A DNA stretch of 38,768 nucleotides from Anaerofilum faecale (lineage in GTDB: Bacteria; Bacillota; Clostridia; Oscillospirales; Ruminococcaceae), in assembly GCA_019114265.1 (NCBI GenBank), contig DXFV01000013.1:1-38768 (forward strand), given 5' to 3'. The stretch's first letter is position 1; each line of letters begins with the position of its first letter. The notes under the pieces are model-generated. The model saw only the letters and a program-made list of their open reading frames with translations. It was not told the DNA's origin and ran no database searches. Of the stretch, positions 7,505 through 15,358 are shown piece by piece. A program made the translations under genes and the position numbers.

Positions 7505-8620
7505 TCATTCTTCCCAGATGGGATGTTTCAGCATCCAGCGGCCGAACTCGTCTTTATAGAAGATGTCGCGGTTGTAGAACTTGTCCATGATGGCCCAGAA
7601 CTCGGTCTCGGTGTAGCCGCAGAACTCGCAGAAATCGCGCACGCACAGCGGGTCCAGCGCGCCGTCCCGCTCCTTGATCAGGGGGATGGCCTCCTCGCGG
7701 GTCATCATGCCGTAGCGGATATAGCGGGCGGTGTAGTCGGTGGCGGCGGCGTGGCCGAACTTGGGATACTTCAGCCAGGAGTGCACCAGATACGCACGGG
7801 AATCGATCTGGTCGAAATTCTCGGCGTGATGGCGGCGGTCCCACTCGTGGGTCAGGTCGTGGAAGCCGTGCTCCTTGGCCACCATATAGTTCTTGTAGCT
7901 GTTCCAGGGCAGGAAATAGCTCAGGTAGAAGGGGTCCAGCTTGGCCAGATCCTCCTTGCTGGGCGCCTCGGTCAGGCACAGGTCGTTCTCGGTGACGCCG
8001 TAGCTCAGCAGCTCCTCCTTGGGGAAGCCCACCGCCACGCCGTTCTCGATCTGGCCGCGGGCGGAGTAGGTCTCCTCGTCGGCGTTGCCGCCGTACTCAA
8101 AGCTCACGTTCTCGCCGTAGCACAGGAAGGGGGTGTTGAATTTCAGCGCCATCTGCAGCGGGAAGGTGTAGATCATGCGGTCCACATACCAGGTGGGCTT
8201 GCCGTATTTCTCAAAGAAAGCGCGCATCAGGGTTTTCTGGGCCTTGATGTTGGGCTTGCAGGTGATGATGGTGCAGCCAAAGGCCTCGCTGATGTTTTTC
8301 AGGTTGTGCTTGCCGGCCTCGGTCATGGGGAAGTTGTCCTCCACCGAGAACAGGATGGGGTTCATCTTCATGACCTCTTTCAGGATATACACCTGAAAAT
8401 GGCTGTCCTTGCCGCCCGACACCGCCACCGCGCAGTCGTAGCCGCCGGGGCCGTTCATGCCGCGGTATTTGTCGCACATGGCCTCAAATTCCTTCCAGCG
8501 GGCGTTCCAGTCCACCTGGCTGCGGTGTTCGTAGTGACGGCAGGCGCTGCATACGCCCTCGGCATCGAAGGTGATGCCGGGCCGGGTGTCCGGCATGGTG
8601 CATTTCTTGCAGTATTTCAT
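7505..8620 (-). CDS. N-acetyl sugar amidotransferase (PseA/WbpG/PtmG family)
   Basis: A 371-residue cytoplasmic enzyme of the family that turns an N-acetyl group on a sugar into an acetimidoyl (amidino) group using ATP and ammonia. Two Cys pairs near the N-terminus (Cys4/Cys7 and Cys24/Cys27) form a probable zinc site, and the PP-loop SGGKDS (68-73) binds ATP. Members modify pseudaminic acid (PseA), legionaminic acid (Campylobacter PtmG) or O-antigen sugars (WbpG). ATG at 8620 has AAGGAGGG 7 bases upstream. It has its own promoter and is bounded by terminators, yet lies next to the glycan island and the legionaminic-type operon, so a role in finishing that sugar is plausible. WbpG-type enzymes usually need HisH/HisF-like ammonia-supplying partners; none is in this window. 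Confidence 0.88.
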   Translation of the reverse strand: MKYCKKCTMPDTRPGITFDAEGVCSACRHYEHRSQVDWNARWKEFEAMCDKYRGMNGPGGYDCAVAVSGGKDSHFQVYILKEVMKMNPILFSVEDNFPMTEAGKHNLKNISEAFGCTIITCKPNIKAQKTLMRAFFEKYGKPTWYVDRMIYTFPLQMALKFNTPFLCYGENVSFEYGGNADEETYSARGQIENGVAVGFPKEELLSYGVTENDLCLTEAPSKEDLAKLDPFYLSYFLPWNSYKNYMVAKEHGFHDLTHEWDRRHHAENFDQIDSRAYLVHSWLKYPKFGHAAATDYTARYIRYGMMTREEAIPLIKERDGALDPLCVRDFCEFCGYTETEFWAIMDKFYNRDIFYKDEFGRWMLKHPIWEE

Positions 8621-8681
8621 TGCAATTCCCTCCTTGCAGGATGATCGGTGCAGAAACGGGGCGCGGCCCCGCAACAATAGC

Positions 8682-8710
8682 AGTATACCACAAAGCCCCC
8701 GGTCAATCCA
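8682..8710 (-). promoter_or_regulatory. Extended -10 promoter for the amidotransferase
   Basis: On the minus strand TATACT (8682-8687) is preceded by TGG, an extended -10. A poor TGGATT sits 17 bases upstream. The leader of about 55 bases contains a GC-rich hairpin GGGGC/GCCCC. Confidence 0.5.
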
Positions 8711-8722
8711 CCCCCGCACGGC

Positions 8723-8762
8723 AAAAAAACGCAAAAACGGCCGGGCAGCAAAGGCCCGGCCG
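8723..8762 (-). terminator. Intrinsic terminator of the glycan (MBOAT to flippase) operon
   Basis: CGGCCGGGC (8738-8746) pairs with GCCCGGCCG (8754-8762) and is followed on the minus strand by TTTTTGCGTTTTTTT. It lies about 270 bases past the flippase stop codon, after repeats D and C. Confidence 0.85.
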
Positions 8763-8805
8763 GTATCTTGTCGAAGCAGTGTCTTGCAGAGAGGTGTGTG
8801 CCGAA

Positions 8806-8962
8806 CGCCTTCCCCGGACAGGGGAAGGTGGCTGCGGATGCAGCCGGATGAGGTTGAAACTGCAAAGAACCGCCTGCACTATCCCCCAGCGCGGCGGTGT
8901 GGAGAATCCTCCCCCTCCTCAGTCCCCTTCGGGGACAGCTTCCCCCCTGGGGGGAAGCCTTT
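8806..8962 (+). repeat. Interspersed palindromic repeat, copy C (complete)
   Basis: All four stems are present. Stem 1 is CCTTCCCC/GGGGAAGG (8808-8815/8821-8828). Stem 2 is GGCTGC/GCAGCC (8830-8835/8840-8845). Stem 3 is GTCCCC/GGGGAC (8922-8927/8931-8936). Stem 4 is CTTCCCCCC/GGGGGGAAG. Stems 2 and 3 differ in sequence from copies A and B but remain perfectly paired. Confidence 0.8.
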
Positions 8963-8992
8963 GAAAAAACCAGCGGTGCTGCGTTTGATCAA

Positions 8993-9031
8993 ACGCCTTC
9001 CCCGGACAGGGGAAGGTGCCCCGGAACGGGC
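8993..9031 (+). repeat. Interspersed palindromic repeat, half copy D
   Basis: Only stem 1 (CCTTCCCC GGACA GGGGAAGG) and the following TGCCCC are present, 30 bases from copy C and abutting the 3' end of the flippase gene. It shares the loop GGACA with copy C, suggesting a local duplication. Confidence 0.7.
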
Positions 9032-9034
9032 CGG

Positions 9035-10264
9035 TCACGTTTCGGCGAACCACACCCGGCAGCGCACAAGCAGCGCCGCGCCCAGCACCAGCGCCTGCAC
9101 GCCGATGCCCGCGATGGTGGCCAGCGCCGCGCCGTAGACGTCAAAGGCGCGGATGAGCGGCGCGCTCACCGCCAGTGCGGCGGCAAGGCCGGCCAGATTG
9201 CCGGCAATCAGCCCCTTCATGTGGCGGGCGATGGTGAGCAGGTGGCACAGCACGGTGGCCAGAACGGTCAGCAGGGTGGCCACCACCAGCGGCTGCAGCA
9301 GCGGCGCGTAGCCGAGGATCTCCGGGGTGCTGGGATACAGGAGGGAAAGCCCCCATTTTCCCAGCAGCGCGGCGCCCGCAGCCCCCACGGCCCACAGCGC
9401 CGCCAGCAGCCCCGCCAGCCAGCGCAGCGCGCGGTAGTAGGCGGCTCTCTCGCGGCCGGCCCACATCCGGGCAAAGGCGGTGATGAAGGGGACGAACAGG
9501 TAGATCACCGCCACCTGCAGCACCATCACCGGCAGGAACACGTTGGCAAAATAGTTCAGCTGCACGCTGCCCAGGATGCGCTCGCAGTAGTAGCGGGGGA
9601 CCGAACCGATGGAGGTGTTCAGGAAGGAGTAGGCGGCCAGCGGCAGACACTCGGCCAGCAGCGGCCACACCCCGGCGGCGCCCTGCGCGGAAAAATCCGC
9701 CCGGCGGCGCGCCAGCGGGATGTCCACCGCCAGCACATACCCGGCGTTCAGCACCACCAGCAGCGCCAGCATGGCGATCAGGCTGTGGGTGGCCAGCAGC
9801 CCGCCCACCACACAGGCCGCGGTGAGCAGGCCGCGGGCGCCGAAGCTGATGCCCACGATGTCCATCCGCTCGGCCTTCTGCAAAAAGCCGTGCCACACGT
9901 CCGACCAGCTCTCCACCAGCCGGTAGAGGGTGAACAGCGCGATCACCCACCGCTGTTCGGCGGTGTAGCTGTTCACAAAGGCGAAGGCCATGCAGCCCAC
10001 GAACGCCGCCGACACTGTGATATAGCGGCTGTGCAGATAGGTGCGGTCGGAATATTTGCCCGACAGGTCGGACACCTGGAAGGTGCGCATGCCGTAGCTG
10101 GCGGCCGAGAGCGCCACGTTGGCGATGGTCATGGCGGTGGCCAAAAGGCCGTTGGCCTCCACCCCCGCCAGCGCCACCACCAGCAGGTTGACCGACGCCT
10201 GGCACACATAGAACAAAAGGCTGCCCGCCGTGTTGAAGATCAGGTTCTTTTTCAGCTGGGTCAT
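9035..10264 (-). CDS. Oligosaccharide flippase (Wzx/MOP-superfamily-like)
   Basis: A 409-residue integral membrane protein with about 12 hydrophobic segments throughout, short loops and positively charged turns, matching polysaccharide-transport (RfbX/Wzx) proteins of the MOP exporter superfamily. Such proteins flip undecaprenyl-linked glycan units across the membrane. Typical features are the NxxGSLLFY segment in helix 1, a SYGMRTFQV stretch in loop 2-3 and the YRLVESWSDVWHG segment around residues 130-140. Its ATG overlaps the stop of the upstream gene by four bases (ATGA), implying translational coupling. It is the last gene of a four-gene minus-strand operon with an acyltransferase, an SGNH protein and a GT-B-like protein. 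The substrate is not shown by sequence; a nonulosonate-containing oligosaccharide is an inference from the neighbouring operon. Confidence 0.82.
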   Translation of the reverse strand: MTQLKKNLIFNTAGSLLFYVCQASVNLLVVALAGVEANGLLATAMTIANVALSAASYGMRTFQVSDLSGKYSDRTYLHSRYITVSAAFVGCMAFAFVNSYTAEQRWVIALFTLYRLVESWSDVWHGFLQKAERMDIVGISFGARGLLTAACVVGGLLATHSLIAMLALLVVLNAGYVLAVDIPLARRRADFSAQGAAGVWPLLAECLPLAAYSFLNTSIGSVPRYYCERILGSVQLNYFANVFLPVMVLQVAVIYLFVPFITAFARMWAGRERAAYYRALRWLAGLLAALWAVGAAGAALLGKWGLSLLYPSTPEILGYAPLLQPLVVATLLTVLATVLCHLLTIARHMKGLIAGNLAGLAAALAVSAPLIRAFDVYGAALATIAGIGVQALVLGAALLVRCRVWFAET

Positions 10265-11586
10265 TTTGCACCTCGCTCTACAAAGGGACGGATGCGGTCC
10301 TCCATCCGGCGCACCTCATCGGGGGAGATGTACGCCTTTTCCACATATCCGTAGATGCGCTGTGCAAAATCGGCCAGCGGCTTGCAGAAGAAAAACACCT
10401 TCTCCGGCTTCCACTTCAGCCGGAACAGCCCGTGCACCCCCAGCAGCGCAAAGTATTTCAGCCAGTTGAAGTGCGGGCGGAAGGGGGGAGCAAATGGGTC
10501 GTCCCGCGGCTCCTCCCGCAGCACCTGCTCCAGCAGGTCGGCCATGCGCAGATAGGCGGGGGTGCCGCTCTTGTCGAAGTAGCCCTCGATCACGTCGGAC
10601 GGGATGGGGAAGGGGGCGTCTTTGTCCTGCGCCGCCGCGGCAAAGCCGTCGTAGTCGGTCACACAGCGGGCGTTTTTGTAGATGACCGGGTCGAACTGGT
10701 GCTCGATGGGCGCCGGGCGCAGCACATGGCAGCTCTTGCCGGCAAAATACACCTCCGCGATGGCGGTGCTCATCCAGATGAAGATCTGATCGGCGGCGGT
10801 GATCCACTGTTTTACACTGTCTGCGAAGATGATGTGGAAATTCGGCCGCCGCGCCGCCAGCTCCTCCAGCTGTTTGCACTTCCACTCGCTGGGATGGCGA
10901 CGGTAGACCAGCTGCTCGTCGGGGTGCTCGGCCAGGTACCGGTCGAACCATTCCAGCGTCTTTTCCATCGACACCCGGTTGGTGTGGGCAAAGCCGGTGA
11001 AATCCTCGCCCGCCATCGCGGAGAGCTCCTTCACCTCCTGCTCGGTCATGCTGGCATAGCCGAAGCTGGAGATGTAGAGGAGCAGTTTTTTGTCCGGGTC
11101 CAGGCCGTATGTCTCGCACAGGGCCTTTTTGCTCAGAAAATAGCCCTCGAATTCCGGGCGCAGGAAATCCATCATCACCGCGCCGGTGACGGGGCAGTTT
11201 TTTTCGTCCATCCCGTGCGCGACCAGCCGCTGCCGGGTCAGGCGTCCCCAGCAGGTCTGCACGCAGCGCTTGGCGTTGCCGTTGAAATTGAACCAGTCGC
11301 CCTCCTCCTGGGTGTCGCTCAGCATCTGCTCCCAGTGCAGGTTCACCACCTTTTTGCAGCGCCCCACGTTGTTGTAGACGTGGCTGTTGATGGCCTCGTC
11401 GTCGTACATGCAGCTGGACACCAGCACCTTGGGTTTGTTCCAGGTGCGGTAGGCCAGCTTTTTGCGGTCCAGCAGCTGCTGGATGGCCACCGTGTAGCCG
11501 CGCCGCTCCAGCTCCAGCTTGAGCAGCAGGATGCTCTCGTATTCCCGCACCACATGCTCGTACAGGATCAGAAAATCCAGACCCAT
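10261..11586 (-). CDS. Surface carbohydrate biosynthesis protein, GT-B-like putative glycosyl- or polyol-phosphate transferase
   Basis: A 441-residue soluble protein without signal peptide or clear membrane helix. The C-terminal half has RRHPSEW, then ITAADQIFIWMSTAIAEVY followed by FAGKSCHVLRP. These resemble the RPHP and S-T-x-x-x-E-A-x-x-x-G-K blocks of GT-B enzymes such as capsule polysaccharide transferases (KpsC/KpsS, polysialyltransferases) and CDP-glycerol glycerophosphotransferases. Several family members act on CMP- or CDP-activated donors, so it is a candidate for using the CMP-nonulosonate made by the divergent operon; that is inference. ATG at 11586 has GGAGGAG 6 bases upstream. 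It lies 13 bases after the SGNH gene and overlaps the flippase start. The exact acceptor and donor cannot be read from sequence. Confidence 0.65.
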   Translation of the reverse strand: MGLDFLILYEHVVREYESILLLKLELERRGYTVAIQQLLDRKKLAYRTWNKPKVLVSSCMYDDEAINSHVYNNVGRCKKVVNLHWEQMLSDTQEEGDWFNFNGNAKRCVQTCWGRLTRQRLVAHGMDEKNCPVTGAVMMDFLRPEFEGYFLSKKALCETYGLDPDKKLLLYISSFGYASMTEQEVKELSAMAGEDFTGFAHTNRVSMEKTLEWFDRYLAEHPDEQLVYRRHPSEWKCKQLEELAARRPNFHIIFADSVKQWITAADQIFIWMSTAIAEVYFAGKSCHVLRPAPIEHQFDPVIYKNARCVTDYDGFAAAAQDKDAPFPIPSDVIEGYFDKSGTPAYLRMADLLEQVLREEPRDDPFAPPFRPHFNWLKYFALLGVHGLFRLKWKPEKVFFFCKPLADFAQRIYGYVEKAYISPDEVRRMEDRIRPFVERGAK

Positions 11587-11599
11587 CCTTGTCTCCTCC

Positions 11600-12589
11600 T
11601 TAGGCCAGCTGCCCGAACAGCAGGCTGGTGAAATCCGGCAGACCGTATTCGGTGTCCAGGTGGAACCCGTCGAAGAACTGCCGGTCGTCGTCGTATTCCG
11701 GGCGGCTGGTCCACTCATAGTCCAGCACCGCGAAGCCGCCCGCTTCGGCCGCCGCAAACAGCCGCGGCAGCACCTCGTCCTGCATCCGGCCGGTGATGCC
11801 CAGCGGCGTGCACACCTCGTCCAGCACGTTGTCGGCCATCGGCGGCAGCACCACCGTCACCTCCACGCCCTGCTCCTCGCACCGGGCGGCAAATTCCAAA
11901 AGGCGGCTGAACTGCTCCTCGTTCAGCTGCCATCCCTCGCACACCGGGTAGATGGTGGCGGGATAGACAGCCAGCCTGGTGTGCAGCGGGTAGACGGTGC
12001 CGTCGGCGCCGGTGTAGTCGGCGGGATACTGCCAGTCGCCGGTCTCGTGCTCCACCTGCGCCTCGGCCCAGCTGTCGTCGGTCTCGCCCGCAAGGCGCTG
12101 CCGTGCCCAGACGGTCCAGTTGGTGAAGGAGGTGAGGGTGTTCACGTTGTATTCCAGATTCAGCAGATACGCCGCCGGATTGCGCAGCGTGTCCTGCAAA
12201 GCGCTCATGCGGTCGGTGTCGTAGCTCTCGTTCAGGGTGTAGAAGCTCAGCCCGATCACCAGCTCTTTCAGCTGGGGCTGCCGCTCCAGCGCGTATTCGG
12301 CCAGGTCCAGCGTCTCCCGCAGCGACGCCCCGCCGAAGGCGAGGTTCTGCCACTGTTTGCCGCTGGCCGTTTCCGCCAGCTCCATGTCGAAATGCGCCAG
12401 GCGGCTGTCGCCCAGCACAAGACAGGTGCCGGGGCCGGCGTCGAAGGCGCGCACCCGCGCGATGGGGGCGGTGGAGGCGGCGCCGCTGCGCAGCCCGAAG
12501 TAGTTGTTCGGCTCAAAGGCCACGAAGAAGGCGATGTACAGCACCAGCGGGATGGCCAGCAGCGCCAGCTTTTTTGCGATCTGTTTCAC
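11600..12589 (-). CDS. SGNH-hydrolase-like membrane-anchored protein (AlgJ/DltD-like O-acylation partner)
   Basis: A 329-residue protein with one N-terminal membrane helix (about residues 7-25) and an extracytoplasmic SGNH-fold domain. The nucleophile block is GDSR (60-63, Ser62), in place of GDSL. The C-terminal catalytic pair appears as DGFH (Asp307, His310). It follows the MBOAT gene by 12 bases. MBOAT proteins that O-acetylate surface polysaccharides (AlgI, PatA, DltB) are normally paired with exactly this kind of protein (AlgJ, PatB, DltD), which accepts the acyl group and moves it onto the polymer. The role here is therefore likely transfer of acetyl to a sugar hydroxyl outside the cell. 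The sugar acted on is unknown. Confidence 0.78.
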   Translation of the reverse strand: MKQIAKKLALLAIPLVLYIAFFVAFEPNNYFGLRSGAASTAPIARVRAFDAGPGTCLVLGDSRLAHFDMELAETASGKQWQNLAFGGASLRETLDLAEYALERQPQLKELVIGLSFYTLNESYDTDRMSALQDTLRNPAAYLLNLEYNVNTLTSFTNWTVWARQRLAGETDDSWAEAQVEHETGDWQYPADYTGADGTVYPLHTRLAVYPATIYPVCEGWQLNEEQFSRLLEFAARCEEQGVEVTVVLPPMADNVLDEVCTPLGITGRMQDEVLPRLFAAAEAGGFAVLDYEWTSRPEYDDDRQFFDGFHLDTEYGLPDFTSLLFGQLA

Positions 12590-12601
12590 GTTGGCCCTCC
12601 T

Positions 12602-14131
12602 TTAGAAATTGGCGTAGGCAAAGCCGGGGGCGTTCAGGCCGCCGCTCTGCATGACAAGGCCGATCAGGATGCCGATCACCAGCGCGTAGTACACGCACCA
12701 GCGCACCCTGGGCGAGAGCGATGCCAGCATCTGCTCGGCCGGGCGGTTCTTGCAGGCAAAATTGCGCCGCCAGTCCAGCCAGAACGCCAGCGCCAGCGTC
12801 AGCACAACAAACACCAGCCATCCCGCCGCCATCACCGGCTTGGCGTAGAATCCCGCCTGCACGTCGGCCAGCCACTCGCCGGCAAAGCGGGCGGGGGAGA
12901 GCCCCTGCACCATGCCGGCGAGATAGGCAAAGCCGTCCTGCACGGTGAACAGCTTGCCGTCGGCGCCGCTGCCCATCTTGAAAAACACCAGGCTCAGCGT
13001 CCACAGCGCGAATACCGCCGCACGCTTGGCCCACACTGTGTGGGCAGGCGCTTTCTTTTTGGGCTTGCCCAGCTTCTGGTGCAGCAGCTCCTCGCCCACC
13101 CGGTAGACGGCCTGCAAAATGCCCCACACCACAAAGGGCAGGGTGCTGCCGTGCCAGAAGCCGGACAGGAAGAACACCACCGCCACGCTGGAGATCATGG
13201 GGGGCTTGGTCACCTTTTTGCCGATGATGGGCAGGCGGCTGGTCCAGCGCCCCCACACCAGCGGCATGAACAGGTAATCCTGCAGCCAGCTGGACAGCGA
13301 GATGTGCCACCGGCTCCAGAAGCCGGAGAAGTTGGTGGAGAAATAGGGGGTCTTGAAGTTTTCGGGCAGCCGGATGCCCAGCAGCAGCCCCGACGCCCGC
13401 GCCATCTCGGAATAGCCGGAAAAGTCGAAGTAGAGCACCAGAGAATACCCGGCCGCCGCCGCCAGCAGCGACAGGCCGCCGTGGGTGGAATAGCCGGCAA
13501 ACACCTGGTCCACATACATGGCCAGCACGTCGCTCACCGCCACCTTCTTGAACAGGCCCAGCGCAAACAGGCGCAGGGCGTCCACCGTGCGGGATACGTC
13601 GAAGGAACGCGGGTTTTTCAGCTGGGGCAGCACCTCGCCGCCCCGGCAGATGGGGCCGGAGGAGATGGTGGCGAAAAATCCGGTGAACACCGCGAAGTGC
13701 AACAGGTTCGTCTCGGCCGGGATGTCCCCGCGCGACACGTCCACCAGATAGCTGATGGCCGCGAAGGAGTAAAAGCTGATGCCCAGCGGGAAGCACAGGC
13801 TGCCGATATCCGGCCCGAACAGCACCGGCAGCACCGCGTTCGTGTACTTGAACACCGCCAGAAGCAGAAGGCACCCGCCCACGCCCAGCCACAGAAGGGC
13901 CTTTTTGCGGCGGCTGCGGGGCAGCGCGCGGCCGATGAAAAACACGCCCAGCGTCACGGCGGCCAGCGCGGCCAGCGGCACCCACCACTGGGGGCCGTCC
14001 GGCAGCGAGCTGCCCAGGAAAACAAGGCTTGCCAGCGCCAGCACGGCGTTCTGGCAGCGGCGGGGGAACAGGTAATAGCACAGCGCCGTGACCGGCAGCA
14101 GCGCGAAGTATCCAAGCGAGGAAAGGCTCAT
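12602..14131 (-). CDS. MBOAT family membrane-bound O-acyltransferase (AlgI-like)
   Basis: A 509-residue multi-pass membrane protein that moves acyl groups across the membrane for O-acetylation of surface glycans. Family marks are the FPLGISFYSFAAISYLVD block around residues 120-137, YFDFSGYSEMA, the FWSRWHISLSSWLQDY block and the catalytic histidine in SGFWHGS. ATG at 14131 has AAAAGGAG 8 bases upstream; an in-frame ATG at 14155 overlaps that site and was rejected. It is the first gene of the minus-strand glycan operon and is driven by a near-consensus promoter divergent from the legB promoter. AlgI-type members pair with the SGNH protein encoded immediately downstream. The acceptor polymer is not identifiable here. 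Confidence 0.9.
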   Translation of the reverse strand: MSLSSLGYFALLPVTALCYYLFPRRCQNAVLALASLVFLGSSLPDGPQWWVPLAALAAVTLGVFFIGRALPRSRRKKALLWLGVGGCLLLLAVFKYTNAVLPVLFGPDIGSLCFPLGISFYSFAAISYLVDVSRGDIPAETNLLHFAVFTGFFATISSGPICRGGEVLPQLKNPRSFDVSRTVDALRLFALGLFKKVAVSDVLAMYVDQVFAGYSTHGGLSLLAAAAGYSLVLYFDFSGYSEMARASGLLLGIRLPENFKTPYFSTNFSGFWSRWHISLSSWLQDYLFMPLVWGRWTSRLPIIGKKVTKPPMISSVAVVFFLSGFWHGSTLPFVVWGILQAVYRVGEELLHQKLGKPKKKAPAHTVWAKRAAVFALWTLSLVFFKMGSGADGKLFTVQDGFAYLAGMVQGLSPARFAGEWLADVQAGFYAKPVMAAGWLVFVVLTLALAFWLDWRRNFACKNRPAEQMLASLSPRVRWCVYYALVIGILIGLVMQSGGLNAPGFAYANF

Positions 14132-14181
14132 GCCCGATGCTCCTTTTCGTTTCATTCAGTCTTTGTGTGCTCAACCTTATT

Positions 14182-14210
14182 ATTATAGAAGATTTTGTGC
14201 GCCGTGTAAA
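14182..14210 (-). promoter_or_regulatory. Near-consensus promoter of the MBOAT/flippase operon
   Basis: Minus-strand TTTACA (14205-14210) and perfect TATAAT (14182-14187) are separated by 17 bases. It is divergent from the legB promoter, with about 55 bases between the two -35 boxes, so a shared regulator could act here. Confidence 0.75.
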
Positions 14211-14264
14211 CCTTTCCCGCCCAAAATCGGCCGCCCGGCCGCCGGGGAAAAACCGGCGCTTTGG

Positions 14265-14300
14265 TTGAAATTTGGCGGTGTTTATATTATACTGTATAAT
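14265..14300 (+). promoter_or_regulatory. Overlapping promoters of the legionaminic-type operon
   Basis: Two arrangements overlap. TTGAAA (14265-14270) with TATACT (14288-14293) has a 17-base spacer. TTGGCG (14272-14277) with perfect TATAAT (14295-14300) also has 17. Either gives a leader of roughly 60 bases before legB. No later promoter or terminator is evident until 31.5 kb. Confidence 0.75.
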
Positions 14301-14366
14301 ACGAATGTCAAACGATGCGCATTTTGGCCGATCCCGCGCCATTCGCGTCCGAAGGGAGAAGATTCA

Positions 14367-15350
14367 ATGGCAAACACTGTGCTTGTGACCGGCGCCGACG
14401 GCTTCATCGGCAGCCACCTGACCGAAGAGCTTGTAAAGCGCGGCGAAAAGGTGAAGGCTTTCTGTTATTACAACTCGTTCGGGACCTGGGGCTGGCTGGA
14501 CACTCTGCCCCCCGAGATCAAAAACGAGATCGAGGTATTCATGGGCGACATCCGCGACCCCAACGGTGTGCGCACCGCGATGGAGGGGCAGGACATCGTC
14601 TACCACCTGGCCGCCCTCATCGCCATCCCCTTCAGCTACCACAGCCCCGACAGCTATGTGGACACCAACATCAAGGGCACCCTGAACGTGCTGAACGCGG
14701 CGCGGCAGGTGGGCACAAAGCGGCTGCTGGTCACCTCCACCAGCGAGGTGTACGGCACCGCGCAGTATGTTCCCATCGACGAACACCATCCCTACCAGGG
14801 CCAGAGCCCCTATTCCGCCACCAAGATCGGCGCCGACCGCCTGGCCGAGAGCTTCTGGCGCAGCTTCGGCCTGCCGGTGACCATCGTGCGTCCCTTCAAC
14901 ACCTACGGCCCGCGCCAGAGCGCCCGCGCCGTGATCCCCACCATCATCACCCAGCTGCTGGCCGGCAGGACCGAGATCCATCTGGGCAGCCTCACCCCCA
15001 CCCGCGACTTCAACTATGTCAAGGACACCGCCAACGGCTTCATCACCATCGCGGGGTGTGAGCAGGCGATCGGCCAGGAGCTGAACATCGCCACCCAGCG
15101 CGAGATCAGCATCGGCCAGCTGGCCGAGGAGCTGATCCGCCAGATCAACCCGAACGCCCGCATCACCACCGATGCCGAGCGCCTGCGCCCCGAAAAGAGC
15201 GAGGTGAACCGTCTGCTGGGCAGCGCCGAGAAGCTGCGCGCCCTCACCGGCTGGGAACCGCAGTATACCTTCGAGCAGGGCCTGGCCGAGACCATCGAGT
15301 GGATCAGCCGCAACATGGACCGCTACAAGGTGGATCTGTATAACCTGTGA
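14367..15350 (+). CDS. legB: NAD-dependent sugar-nucleotide 4,6-dehydratase, LegB-like
   Basis: A 327-residue extended SDR enzyme. The Rossmann glycine motif GADGFIGSH lies at 9-17, the substrate-side TSTSEVYG at 123-130 and the catalytic pair Tyr149/Lys153 in YSATK. In the legionaminic acid pathway of Campylobacter, LegB converts GDP-GlcNAc to the 4-keto-6-deoxy sugar, the substrate of the aminotransferase LegC. Here it opens the plus-strand operon, with AAGGGAG before its ATG at 14367, but is separated from legC by about 7 kb of membrane-protein genes. The FNTYGPRQSARAVIPTIITQ block is usual for this family. A UDP-GlcNAc 4,6-dehydratase of another amino-sugar pathway is the alternative; the presence of LegC, LegI, LegG and a PtmE-like enzyme argues for LegB. 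Confidence 0.85.
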   Translation: MANTVLVTGADGFIGSHLTEELVKRGEKVKAFCYYNSFGTWGWLDTLPPEIKNEIEVFMGDIRDPNGVRTAMEGQDIVYHLAALIAIPFSYHSPDSYVDTNIKGTLNVLNAARQVGTKRLLVTSTSEVYGTAQYVPIDEHHPYQGQSPYSATKIGADRLAESFWRSFGLPVTIVRPFNTYGPRQSARAVIPTIITQLLAGRTEIHLGSLTPTRDFNYVKDTANGFITIAGCEQAIGQELNIATQREISIGQLAEELIRQINPNARITTDAERLRPEKSEVNRLLGSAEKLRALTGWEPQYTFEQGLAETIEWISRNMDRYKVDLYNL

Positions 15351-15358
15351 GGCGCGCC

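Noticed and set aside
11519..14188. 889-codon plus-strand frame opposite the MBOAT and SGNH genes
   Set aside because: Gln/His/Arg-rich product without motifs, opposite two genes with clear family signatures.
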